A stretch of DNA of 64,000 nt, taken from the NCBI RefSeq assembly GCF_047238125.1, contig NZ_JBDFMH010000001.1, positions 682,001 to 746,000 on the forward strand. The letters run 5' to 3'. A program made the translations under genes and the position numbers. Below, piece after piece: positions 7,822-15,864 of the stretch (its first letter is position 1; each line of letters opens with the position of its first letter). The stretch comes from JBDFMH01 sp047238125. GTDB lineage: Bacteria; Pseudomonadota; Alphaproteobacteria; Sphingomonadales; Sphingomonadaceae. The notes beneath the pieces are model-generated. The model searched no databases. It had not been told where the DNA came from and was given only the letters and a program-made list of their open reading frames with translations.

Positions 7822-10269
7822 TCAGAACTCGAACCGGCCGCTGACGCCATATTCGCGCGGGTTCTGGTAACTCACCAGTCCGGCATAGCCGAAATTGTCG
7901 AACACGCTCTGGATATAGCGCTTGTCGAAGATATTGCGGCCGAACACGCCGATCTGCCATCCGGCGGCAGAGATGAAGTCGAGATTGGCATCGACCATGT
8001 TGGTCGCCTGGATCCGTGACCGCGGCGAATTGTTGATCGATGACAGGAACTTGCTGTCGACATAGCTGTAGAGCCCGCGCAGTTGCACTTTGTCCTCACC
8101 GATCGGCAGCGAGAAGGTGAAGCCTGCGGTCGCCGACCATTTCGGCGAGTTCTGAAGCGGATTGCCGCTAAGATCCTCGGGGATGCCGGTCGGGTTGGCG
8201 GGGCTCACCGTGAACGGGTTGATGTAGGTGAACTGCTTGTACTTGGCGTCGAGATAGGCAAGCGAGCCGTTCAGCGTCAGATTCTCGATCGGAAGCGCGG
8301 TCGCCTCCAGCTCGAAGCCCTTGATCTCGGCCTTGCCCGCATTGAGGATGGTGTTGCCCTGTACCGGCAGGCCAGTCACGGGATCGTTGATGAAGTAGAT
8401 CTGCGCGATCTGCAGATCGCGATAATTGGTGTAGAAGCCACCGAGATTCAGGCGCAGGCGGCGGTCGAGCAGATCGGTCTTCACACCCAATTCGAAAGTG
8501 TCGACCTTTTCCGGCTCATAGGGCCCGATATCCTGTTCAATGCCGATGCGGCCGGCGAAGCCACCCGATTTGAAGCCGCGTGCCCATGATGCATAGAGCA
8601 GCGCCTGTTCGGTGACGCGGTAATCGGCGCCTAGCTTCCACCCGACATTGTTCCAGCTCTTTTCGGCACTTGGAGCCGGGCCGCCCAGCACGACGCATTC
8701 GGTGCAGTCGAACGTGAAGCTGCCCGGTGCCAGCGCCAGCCGCGTCACAGTCGATGCCGCCATCTCGGTATTCTCGTAGGTATAGCGGATGCCCGCCTGC
8801 AGCCGCAGCCGATCGGTCACGTCGGCATAGAGCTGGGCGAAGCCGGACAGCGAATAATTGTCCTGATCCTGGTCGTTGCGCTGGTGCACCGGGCCGGCGA
8901 ACGCGATACGGAAATCCTGGCGATGGGTGTAGTGCGTCTTCAGGTAAAAGGCGCCGGCGGTCAGGTTCAGCCAGTCCGTGATGTCGGCATTGGTGCGCAA
9001 TTCCTGGCTGAATTGCCAGCCGGTCGTCTTGCGCCGCGTGTCGGCCAGGAACTGGACGCCCTGATCCTGGTCCGTGAATTCGAAAACGCGGAAATGCTTG
9101 TATCCGGTGATCGACGTGATGTCCCCGATCGGCGTGTTGCGCAGGTTCATCGTCAGCGTGGCGCGATAGGTATCGAGATTGCTGACGTCGGGTACGCTGT
9201 TGTTGGCCGAAAGCAGCCGGCCGGTCGATCGGCACCGCTGGAACCGCGACGGGCAGGGGTTGGGATAGCCCTTCACGTCCGGCGGCAGATAGAGCGACTC
9301 GGCATCAAAGCTCGTGGTGGCGCCGCCGTCGTTTGGGTTCGGCGTCGGCCCGGTTTCCGCCGGGGAAGCACCGATCTGGAACACCGGCGCGCCGTTGCGG
9401 CCACGATCATATTCACCGATCAGCGTGGCATCGAAGTCGGGGGTCGGCGTGAATTTCAGATAGCCGCGATAGATGGTGGTTTTGCGCGATCCCATGTCGG
9501 ATCCGTCGACCACGTTGGTGAAGAAGCCGTCGCGCTGGCTGTGCGACACCACGATCTTGGCGGCCAGCGTATCGGGCACCAAGGCGAAGTCGATTGCGCC
9601 GGCGATGTCGAAGCGATCATAATTGCCATAGGTCGCTTCCACCTTGCCGCCGAATTCGCCGGTCGGCTGCGCGGTCACGATGTTGACCACGCCGCCGGTG
9701 GTGTTCGCGCCGAACAGCGTGCCCTGCGGGCCGCGCAGGACTTCGACCCGTTCGATATCGTAGAGGTCGACGAGTGCGCCCATCGAGAAGAATTGCGGCA
9801 CGCCATCATAGACGATCGACACGGTATTACCGGCGTAAGGATCGGGTTCGACCACACCGATGCCGCGGATCGAGATCACCGCCGAGTTCGGCGTGTTCGA
9901 AAAATTGTTGAGCTGGATGTTCGGCACGGTGCCGTTCAGCCCCTGCAGGGTCACGGCCTTCAGCGCGCTGATCGACTCGCCGGTGACGGCAGTCACGGAG
10001 ATCGGCACGTCCTGCAGATTTTCGGCCCGCTTCTGCGCGGTCACCACGATATCCTCGAGCCCGCCGCCCGAGCTATCCGGTGCGGCCGCGCCCGGGTTGG
10101 GTGATCCGGCACCGCCCGGTGGCGGCGGTACGACGCCGGGGGCAGGGGGGGCGGCCACATACGGCGCGGCAGAAGAGGGTACTTCGCTGGTGGTCTGAGC
10201 GATCGCCGCCTGGGCGGCAAAGACGAGCGCGACGGCAGCCCCGGCGTGCAGGCAGGTCCGAATGGTCAT
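7822..10269 (-). CDS. TonB-dependent outer-membrane receptor
   Basis: 815 residues. A signal peptide (1-24, ending AIAQ) is followed by a Pro/Gly-rich linker, a TonB-box region EDIVVTAQKRAENLQDVPIS (about 72-91), the plug domain with RGPQGTLFGANTTGGVVNI, and a beta-barrel ending in the aromatic C-terminus GRFEF. It imports a substrate across the outer membrane with TonB-ExbBD energy. The plug style (VVTAQKRAENLQDVP) is the large receptor subgroup common in sphingomonads; substrate cannot be told from sequence. Its place next to acyl-CoA dehydrogenases suggests uptake of a hydrophobic or aromatic carbon source, which is inference. Confidence 0.95.
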   Translation of the reverse strand: MTIRTCLHAGAAVALVFAAQAAIAQTTSEVPSSAAPYVAAPPAPGVVPPPPGGAGSPNPGAAAPDSSGGGLEDIVVTAQKRAENLQDVPISVTAVTGESISALKAVTLQGLNGTVPNIQLNNFSNTPNSAVISIRGIGVVEPDPYAGNTVSIVYDGVPQFFSMGALVDLYDIERVEVLRGPQGTLFGANTTGGVVNIVTAQPTGEFGGKVEATYGNYDRFDIAGAIDFALVPDTLAAKIVVSHSQRDGFFTNVVDGSDMGSRKTTIYRGYLKFTPTPDFDATLIGEYDRGRNGAPVFQIGASPAETGPTPNPNDGGATTSFDAESLYLPPDVKGYPNPCPSRFQRCRSTGRLLSANNSVPDVSNLDTYRATLTMNLRNTPIGDITSITGYKHFRVFEFTDQDQGVQFLADTRRKTTGWQFSQELRTNADITDWLNLTAGAFYLKTHYTHRQDFRIAFAGPVHQRNDQDQDNYSLSGFAQLYADVTDRLRLQAGIRYTYENTEMAASTVTRLALAPGSFTFDCTECVVLGGPAPSAEKSWNNVGWKLGADYRVTEQALLYASWARGFKSGGFAGRIGIEQDIGPYEPEKVDTFELGVKTDLLDRRLRLNLGGFYTNYRDLQIAQIYFINDPVTGLPVQGNTILNAGKAEIKGFELEATALPIENLTLNGSLAYLDAKYKQFTYINPFTVSPANPTGIPEDLSGNPLQNSPKWSATAGFTFSLPIGEDKVQLRGLYSYVDSKFLSSINNSPRSRIQATNMVDANLDFISAAGWQIGVFGRNIFDKRYIQSVFDNFGYAGLVSYQNPREYGVSGRFEF

Positions 10270-10449
10270 GACGATCCCCTCATCATGCGGCCGCGCTCCT
10301 CCGGCGCATCCGCTTTTTCCCCACCCGATCTGTCGGTCGGTCTGGCGCTCGCCTTGGCCGGCGTTGCGCCGCTTTCCGTTACGGATCGGCTGGTTGCAGA
10401 ATATCCGTCAGTTTGTCCGCTAAGGCTGACTGTCATTTAGGTCAGTCGG

Positions 10450-11658
10450 CTACAGGCCAAGCACCGTCCGCGCGATGATGTTCATCTGCACTTCGTTGCT
10501 GCCACCGAAGATCGTCCACGCGCGGCTGTTGAGATAGCTGGGCGCGGCCACCTGCGCGGCCTTGCTGCCGACCGGTTCATCGCTGGCATTGCCATAGAGC
10601 GGCCGCTGGGTCGAAAGCTGGAGTGCAGCATGCCCATAGGTGCGCATCGCCAGCGTATCGACTTCCTGGCGCAGCGACGACGCGACAAGCTTGATCAGCG
10701 AAGTCTGCGGCCCCGGCGCGCGGCCCTGTGCCAGTTCGGCGAGGATGCGTAGCTCGGTCATTTCCAAGGCCTGTACAGCGAGTTCTACGCGCGCCAGTTC
10801 GCGCGCATAGAATGCATCGTGGATCAGCGCGCCGTTATAGCCGGCCGGCTGTTCACCCGCCTCGGCGCGCACACGCGCCAAAGCCGCCAGCAGCTCGGGG
10901 GCGAGGCAGGATCCGCCGCGTTCATTCTCCAGCAGGAACTTCGCGATCGTCCAGCCTTGGCCCTCGCTGCCGACCAGATCGCTGGCGGGCACCACGACAT
11001 TGTCGAGGAAGACTTCGTTCACCTCATGGTCGCCGGCCAAGCCCATGATCGGCCGCACGGTCACCCCCGGGTCGCTCATGTCGATCAGCAGGAAGCTGAT
11101 TCCCGCCTGCGGCTTCACAGTGGGATCAGTCCGCACCAAGCAGAACATATGGTCAGCGAAATGGGCGTGCGTCGTCCAGATCTTGCTGCCGTTGACGATG
11201 TAGCGATCGCCCTCGCGACGGGCACTGGTCTTCAGGCTGGCCAGGTCGGATCCCGATCCGGGCTCGGAGAAGCCCTGGCACCAGTAATCCTCCGCCGTCA
11301 GGATGCGCGGCAGGTAATGCGCCTTCTGCTCGGGCGTTCCGAACGTCCACAGCACCGGCGCCAGTAGCTTCAGGCCCAGCACCGGCAGCCCCGGCGCCGC
11401 CGCCAGCGCGCACTCCTTCTCGAAGATGTAGCGTTGGGTCGGGGTCCAGCCAGTGCCGCCATGCTCGACCGGCCAATGATAGCCCAGCCAGCCCTTGTCG
11501 TTCAGGATGCGTTGCCATTCCCGGCCCAGATCCGGTTCGGCGAAAACGGTTGGCGTGGCCTGTGCGCCGGCGCGGAGGTGATCGCTCAGATGGTCGGCCA
11601 GGAAACTGCGCACTTCATCCCTGAAGGCCAGTTCCTCGGGGGAAAGCTGGAGGTCCAT
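10450..11658 (-). CDS. acyl-CoA dehydrogenase, FAD-binding type
   Basis: 402 residues, full-length acyl-CoA dehydrogenase fold. The N-terminal helical domain starts MDLQLSPEELAFRDEVRSFL. The middle strand has WCQGFSEPGSGSDLASL (flavin and substrate contact) and the C-terminal domain ends IFGGSNEVQMNIIARTVLGL. It should oxidise an acyl-CoA to the 2,3-enoyl-CoA with FAD. It is divergent from a second, shorter acyl-CoA dehydrogenase at 11829, with a shared 170-bp promoter gap. Such pairs form heteromeric enzymes in steroid and related side-chain degradation (FadE26-FadE27 type). The partnership is inferred here. Confidence 0.93.
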   Translation of the reverse strand: MDLQLSPEELAFRDEVRSFLADHLSDHLRAGAQATPTVFAEPDLGREWQRILNDKGWLGYHWPVEHGGTGWTPTQRYIFEKECALAAAPGLPVLGLKLLAPVLWTFGTPEQKAHYLPRILTAEDYWCQGFSEPGSGSDLASLKTSARREGDRYIVNGSKIWTTHAHFADHMFCLVRTDPTVKPQAGISFLLIDMSDPGVTVRPIMGLAGDHEVNEVFLDNVVVPASDLVGSEGQGWTIAKFLLENERGGSCLAPELLAALARVRAEAGEQPAGYNGALIHDAFYARELARVELAVQALEMTELRILAELAQGRAPGPQTSLIKLVASSLRQEVDTLAMRTYGHAALQLSTQRPLYGNASDEPVGSKAAQVAAPSYLNSRAWTIFGGSNEVQMNIIARTVLGL

Positions 11659-11828
11659 GACGCTCGTCTACCACTCGGCGGGCGGGCCAGTCGCTGCCAG
11701 AAACGATAGGGTACGCTGGCGACCTAGCCGAAAGCCGAGTAGGTGGGCAGGGGCGCGATCCTATGGTGGATCGGGGCCGCGCGCTGGCGGCGGATATCTG
11801 GTAGAGTGCAGCGATCGGGGGCAGTGCC

Positions 11829-12932
11829 GTGAATTTCGATCTCGACGACCAGCAGCTGATGCTGCGCGACCTCGTCGCCCGCTTCGCCGCGGACCGCTAC
11901 GACATCGACAAGCGCGCCCGCTATCGCCGCTCGCCGGAAGGGTTCGCAGCCGAGAATTGGGCGATGCTGGCCGAGCTGGGCTTGCTAGGCCTCCCGTTCT
12001 CCGAAGATCTGGGTGGGATCGGCAATGGCATCATCGACACCATCACCGTCGCCGAGGAGCTGGGCCGCGGCCTGGTCGGCGAACCCTGGCTCAGCGATCT
12101 GCTGATGGCGGCAAGGCTGCTGGAACGCGCCGGCAGCGATGCCCAGCGCGCGGCGTGGATCGGGCGGATCATCGCAGGCGAGGCGCGGCTGGCGCTGGCC
12201 CATGCCGAACAGCGCGCGCGCTATAACCCCAACTATGTCGCGACCGAAGCGCGCGATGGCGTGCTGAACGGCAGCAAGACCTTCGTGTTGGCCGGGGCCG
12301 GCGTGGATGCCTTCCTCGTCACCGCGCGCGAGGCCGGCGGCGTGGCCGATCCGTCCGGTATCGGTGTCTGGATCGTGCCGTCGGATGCCCGCGGGCTGGA
12401 GCGCCGCGACTATCGGTTGACCGACGGATCAGTCGCCTGCGAGCTGCGGCTGCACGGCGTTGCCGCCGCCGATCGGCTGCCGGGCGAGGCTGCCGCGGCG
12501 CTGGCCGACACGTTCGACGAGGCCCGCATAGCCGCCTGCGCCGAAATGGTCGGCATCATGGATATGCTGCTGAACGCCACGATCGAGCATGTCCGCACCC
12601 GCAAGCAGTTCGGCCAGCCGATCGGCAGCTTCCAGGCGATCCAGCACCGAATGGCCCAACTCTATGTCCGGCTCGAACAGTCGCGATCGCATCTGCTGCG
12701 CGCTGCGCTGGCGTCGGACGACGGCGGGCGATCGCTGGCGATCGCAGGCGCAAAGGCTTTCGTCAGCGAGAATGCGGTGCTGCTGGGAGAGGACTGCATC
12801 CAGCTGCACGGCGGCATGGGCGTGACCGAGGAACTGCCGATCGGGCACGGCCACAAACGCATCCTGCTGCTCGCCAATCTCTTTGGCGATCCCGAAGCCG
12901 AACTTGCCCGCTACGTGCAGCTGGCTGCCTGA
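11829..12932 (+). CDS. acyl-CoA dehydrogenase, probable partner subunit
   Basis: 367 residues from a GTG start. The acyl-CoA dehydrogenase fold is clear: MNFDLDDQQLMLRDLVARF at the start, TRKQFGQPIGSFQAIQHRMA in the C-terminal domain, and QLHGGMGVTEELPIGHGHKR near the end. The usual flavin-contact motif (S-E-P-x-x-G-S-D) is missing; the equivalent place reads AHAEQRARYNP. That is the pattern of the non-catalytic or FAD-lending subunit in heteromeric acyl-CoA dehydrogenases. Paired with the divergent 10450-11658 gene, it may form an alpha2-beta2 enzyme. It could also be an independent enzyme with a divergent flavin site. Confidence 0.9.
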   Translation: MNFDLDDQQLMLRDLVARFAADRYDIDKRARYRRSPEGFAAENWAMLAELGLLGLPFSEDLGGIGNGIIDTITVAEELGRGLVGEPWLSDLLMAARLLERAGSDAQRAAWIGRIIAGEARLALAHAEQRARYNPNYVATEARDGVLNGSKTFVLAGAGVDAFLVTAREAGGVADPSGIGVWIVPSDARGLERRDYRLTDGSVACELRLHGVAAADRLPGEAAAALADTFDEARIAACAEMVGIMDMLLNATIEHVRTRKQFGQPIGSFQAIQHRMAQLYVRLEQSRSHLLRAALASDDGGRSLAIAGAKAFVSENAVLLGEDCIQLHGGMGVTEELPIGHGHKRILLLANLFGDPEAELARYVQLAA

Positions 12933-12973
12933 GGCACGGCGCGAGCCACAAGCTCCAATCTTTCCTTAGTTTC

Positions 12974-13024
12974 GTTCGTGATGAGCCTGTCGAAGCGCGG
13001 CACTTCGACGGGCTCACTGCGAAC
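12974..13024. repeat. intergenic palindromic repeat
   Basis: Inverted arms GTTCGTGATGAGCCTGTCGA(AG) and (AC)TTCGACGGGCTCACTGCGAAC are separated by about 6 nt, in the gap between convergent genes. The arm sequence resembles a dispersed palindrome I recall from sphingomonad intergenic regions. Likely roles are transcription termination or a REP-like element; no transposase is present. Confidence 0.6.
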
Positions 13025-13070
13025 GGTTCAGGTGGAAAGCATGTCTCGAAGAAGCAGCGAACGCCCCCCC

Positions 13071-13754
13071 TTACAGCGGATGCTGCTCGCCGTTCCACTT
13101 CATGAAACTGCCGCTCTGCTCGGGCGAAAGCTTGGCGATCACGTCGGCGATGCCGCTGGCGCTTTCCTCCGGCGTGATGTCGGCATTGGCGCCGCCCATG
13201 TCGGTCTGCACATAGCCGGGGTGCAGCACGACGGTGCTGATGCCCTTGTCCTTCAGGTCGATCGCCAGGATCTGAGCGATGCGCGTGCTTGCCGCCTTCG
13301 AGCTGCCGTAGGCGTAATAGCCGCCATAGGGCCAGGTCGACGCCGCCAGTTGGCTCGATGTGATCGCGACCTTGCCCTTCGCCTGTTCCAGCTGCGGAAG
13401 GAAGGCGCGCGTGACAAGGAAGGGGCCGATCGCCATCACCTTGAACGCATTCATCCATTCGTCGATGTTGATGCCTTCGATCGATTGATCTTCGCCCGCG
13501 AGGATGCCGGCATTGTTGATCAGCACGTCGACCGGCCCGCTGACCTGCTTCGCGGCCGCCTCGATCGAAGCCTGGTCGCCGATGTCGATCTGGCCGACCG
13601 TCACCTTGCCGCTCTCGTCCGCCAGCGCGTTCAGCTCAGTAGCGCTGTCGGGCGACCGGCAGAGCGCGATTACCTGATCGCCCGCTTCGACATAGTGGCG
13701 GGTCAGCGCCAGCCCGATGCCGCGGTTGGCACCCGTGATCACGATCGTCGCCAT
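13071..13754 (-). CDS. short-chain dehydrogenase/reductase
   Basis: 227 residues. The Rossmann start MATIVITGANRGIGLALTR has the TGxxxGIG cofactor loop, followed by NNAG in LINNAGILAG and the catalytic Y-x-x-x-K as YGSSK after SS in AITSSQ. The size and layout match the C-factor-like SDR family (NAD(P)-dependent oxidoreductases). A 16-nt gap separates its start from the upstream SnoaL-like fusion gene on the same strand, so the two probably share a transcript. Substrate unknown. Confidence 0.92.
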   Translation of the reverse strand: MATIVITGANRGIGLALTRHYVEAGDQVIALCRSPDSATELNALADESGKVTVGQIDIGDQASIEAAAKQVSGPVDVLINNAGILAGEDQSIEGINIDEWMNAFKVMAIGPFLVTRAFLPQLEQAKGKVAITSSQLAASTWPYGGYYAYGSSKAASTRIAQILAIDLKDKGISTVVLHPGYVQTDMGGANADITPEESASGIADVIAKLSPEQSGSFMKWNGEQHPL

Positions 13755-13775
13755 CGTCAGTCCTCCGTTCGAATG

Positions 13776-14831
13776 TCAGTCCTTGAAAAAGCCGATTGAC
13801 GGATCCTCGGGCGACCAGCCCCCGAGCGTCGTCAGGCTTTCGTACATGCCATCGGTTTCCATCGTCGCCGAGCGGCTCATGCTCCAGTCCGAGATGAAAC
13901 GCCGCTCCGAAATTGCCCAGCGCCCGTCGCGTTTCTCGAACCGATCGAGATAGCGGCCGCCGACCAAAGTCTCTTCCGGCGCGTCGCCCAGCGACAGCGT
14001 ATGCGCGATCACATAGGCTTCGCCCACCGCACGGTCGCCTTCGATCTCGAAATATTCGTTGTTCACGCTGTGGAAGCAGCTTTTCAGGTTGGCACGCACC
14101 ATCGCCACGATGTCGCGCGCGAATTCCGGCGCCTTGGCATCGAGCACGCCGGTGATCACGTCCGCATCCGGGTGAAAGGCGGATTGCATCAGAGCCGCAT
14201 CCCCGCGGTCCGCGCCGCGCGCATAGGTCACCAGCAGATCGTGCAGCGCCTGCTTGGTGATGGCTTCCTCGACCGCGTCCATCCGCTGTCCTCCCTGGCT
14301 GTCGTCTGCGGACCGGTTGCGGAACAGGCCGTGCGACGGATCGCCCTCACGCTGCCCGCCGAGCGCTGCGGCGAGCCGGGCCGGCTCGTTGCTGGGCGCG
14401 TTCATGTTCCAGTCCATCACATAAGTGCGGTGCGCGATCCGCCATGCCCCGTCGTGCCGTACATGCCGGTCGAGATAGCGGCCGCCGATCATCCGTTGCT
14501 GGCCGGGGCCATGCTCGTCGGGGGTGCGGGTATAGGCGATCACATAGGATTCCGAACGCGCATGGTCGCCATCGACCAGGATCATCATGTTGGCGGTACG
14601 ATGCAACGTCGTCGGCGCGCCTTCCATGGCGCCGGTCAGGAAGCCGGCGAAATCCCGCGCCGCGCCTTCGAACATGCCGTAGGCCACAGTGGCATCGGGC
14701 GCGTAGGCGGATGTCAGCAGGTCAAGGTCGTTGCGGTCGACCCCGCGGCTGTGGCGCGCCAGATTGGTGGCGATAGCACTGCGCGCGGCAAGCATGCCAG
14801 CGTCGATCGGTCGGTCGAGCACAGTCGCCAT
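13776..14831 (-). CDS. tandem SnoaL/NTF2-like fusion protein
   Basis: 351 residues made of two copies of one domain, about residues 1-170 and 184-351. Both copies have the order R-G-x-D-R, alpha/beta cone with GGRYLDR, then a W-R/W-A-I strand and a D-W-(N/S)-M ending. Each ends D-P-S-(H/I)-G-(L/F)-F, after which the second copy stops but the first reads on. Start ATG 14831 follows GAGGAGAGCCG. The fold often serves ring hydroxylases, isomerases or dehydratases; the exact activity is unknown. A good ribosome binding site and ATG sit exactly at the domain junction, so two products may be made. Confidence 0.85.
   Translation of the reverse strand: MATVLDRPIDAGMLAARSAIATNLARHSRGVDRNDLDLLTSAYAPDATVAYGMFEGAARDFAGFLTGAMEGAPTTLHRTANMMILVDGDHARSESYVIAYTRTPDEHGPGQQRMIGGRYLDRHVRHDGAWRIAHRTYVMDWNMNAPSNEPARLAAALGGQREGDPSHGLFRNRSADDSQGGQRMDAVEEAITKQALHDLLVTYARGADRGDAALMQSAFHPDADVITGVLDAKAPEFARDIVAMVRANLKSCFHSVNNEYFEIEGDRAVGEAYVIAHTLSLGDAPEETLVGGRYLDRFEKRDGRWAISERRFISDWSMSRSATMETDGMYESLTTLGGWSPEDPSIGFFKD
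14280..14295 (-). promoter_or_regulatory. internal ribosome binding site and start at the domain junction
   Basis: GGGAGG (14295-14290) lies 7 nt before an in-frame ATG (14282-14280) that begins MDAVEEAIT, the natural start of the second SnoaL-like domain. It is better than many true sites in this window. It suggests a former separate gene, or a second translation start within the fusion. Confidence 0.55.
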
Positions 14832-14970
14832 CGGCTCTCCTCTCGCCCTGCTTTCCGCAGCGTCATGCGGTGCTTGACCGCAAAGCATGGCCGCCGCACC
14901 TATCCTTTCGCTTCATTGAAGCGCCGGGCGCGGTTGGACAAGTGCTGACGAAGCGAGGACGAGAGGATCG

Positions 14971-15327
14971 ATGGCGAATAGTTTCCACCGCGCGGTAGAA
15001 GCCGATGCCCTGGCCGATGGCAGCGCAACCGGCTTGATCGTCAACAGCTGGCCGGTGATGCTGGCGCGCGCCGAGGGCAGGCTTCATGCCACGATCGATC
15101 GCTGCACCCACGCCGCTTCCGAACTTTCTACCGGCCGCATTCGCCGCGGATCGGTGATGTGCCCGCTGCACGGCGCGCGGTTCGAACTGGCATCGGGCAA
15201 GTGTATCGGTGGCGCCTACAAGCCGCTGATGGTGTTCGAGACGCGCGAGGAAGGCGGCTGGATCGAGGTTGCCGTGCCGGACGAGGCACCGGGGTTCGAA
15301 CATCTGCCGGTGCGCCCGCGCACCTGA
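14971..15327 (+). CDS. Rieske [2Fe-2S] ferredoxin
   Basis: 118 residues, the length of the ferredoxin component of ring-hydroxylating dioxygenase systems. The cluster ligands are C45-x-H47 (RCTHAAS) and C64-x-x-H67 (CPLHGARFEL), both intact. It should pass electrons from a reductase to a Rieske oxygenase. No oxygenase or reductase gene is in the window, so the partner is elsewhere. Neighbours are SnoaL-like proteins and an amidohydrolase, which suggests aromatic or cyclic substrate degradation. Start ATG 14971 follows GAGGACGAGAGGATCG. Confidence 0.93.
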   Translation: MANSFHRAVEADALADGSATGLIVNSWPVMLARAEGRLHATIDRCTHAASELSTGRIRRGSVMCPLHGARFELASGKCIGGAYKPLMVFETREEGGWIEVAVPDEAPGFEHLPVRPRT

Positions 15328-15408
15328 TCCCCGCTCGCCTTTTCCGCAGCTTCGCGCCGGGTGCGGCCGGGCTAGCCTGCCAAGCGACAAGCAACCAAGG
15401 AGAAGGAT

Positions 15409-15822
15409 ATGCCGTTCACCGGACCGATCGAGGACCGCCTCGCCATCCGCGAGTTGATCGAAAGCTATGCCGATGCAGTCGTGCGCGTCGATCCCGAAGC
15501 CTGGGGCGCGACCTGGGCCGAGGATGCGGTGTGGAGCATGCCCGACTATCCCCAGTTCCCGACCACCACCGGCCGCGACAATATCGTCGCGCTCTGGGTG
15601 GAGGCGATGAAGCATTTTCCGGGGGTGATCTTCGTGGCCAACCCCGGTTCGATCGAGATCGACGGCGATACCGCGAAGATGCGGTCCTACACGTCCGAAG
15701 TCTATGACCAGGAAGGCGTCACCAAGCGTGATCGTGGCGTCTATGAGGACGTCTGCGTGAAGCGCGACGGCAAGTGGCAGTTCAAGAGCCGCACCTTCCG
15801 TAACCTGCACCGCCAGCTCTGA
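15409..15822 (+). CDS. SnoaL/NTF2-like protein
   Basis: 137 residues, one alpha/beta cone domain. It begins with a helix LAIRELIESYADAVVRVD and shows the family W-x-x-D-A-V-W strand, then KFKSRTFRNLH at the end. Start ATG 15409 has AAGGAGAAGGAT just upstream. Family members act as small polyketide cyclases, isomerases, dehydratases or as non-catalytic subunits of ring-hydroxylating dioxygenases. Immediately after the Rieske ferredoxin, an auxiliary role in that system is possible but not shown. Confidence 0.85.
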   Translation: MPFTGPIEDRLAIRELIESYADAVVRVDPEAWGATWAEDAVWSMPDYPQFPTTTGRDNIVALWVEAMKHFPGVIFVANPGSIEIDGDTAKMRSYTSEVYDQEGVTKRDRGVYEDVCVKRDGKWQFKSRTFRNLHRQL

Positions 15823-15829
15823 GGCCGGC

Positions 15830-15864
15830 TCGCGCGCATCCCGGCCAGCCCGGAATGCGCGCGA
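15830..15864. terminator. bidirectional hairpin between convergent genes
   Basis: Perfect 10-bp arms TCGCGCGCAT and ATGCGCGCGA surround a small inner CCGG-rich loop. It fills the gap between the SnoaL-like gene and the stop of the amidohydrolase, so both transcripts can end here. Confidence 0.6.

Noticed and set aside
7822..10269. Long plus-strand frames inside the TonB receptor gene
   Set aside because: They are antisense shadows common in high-GC genes, without start signals or recognisable domains.
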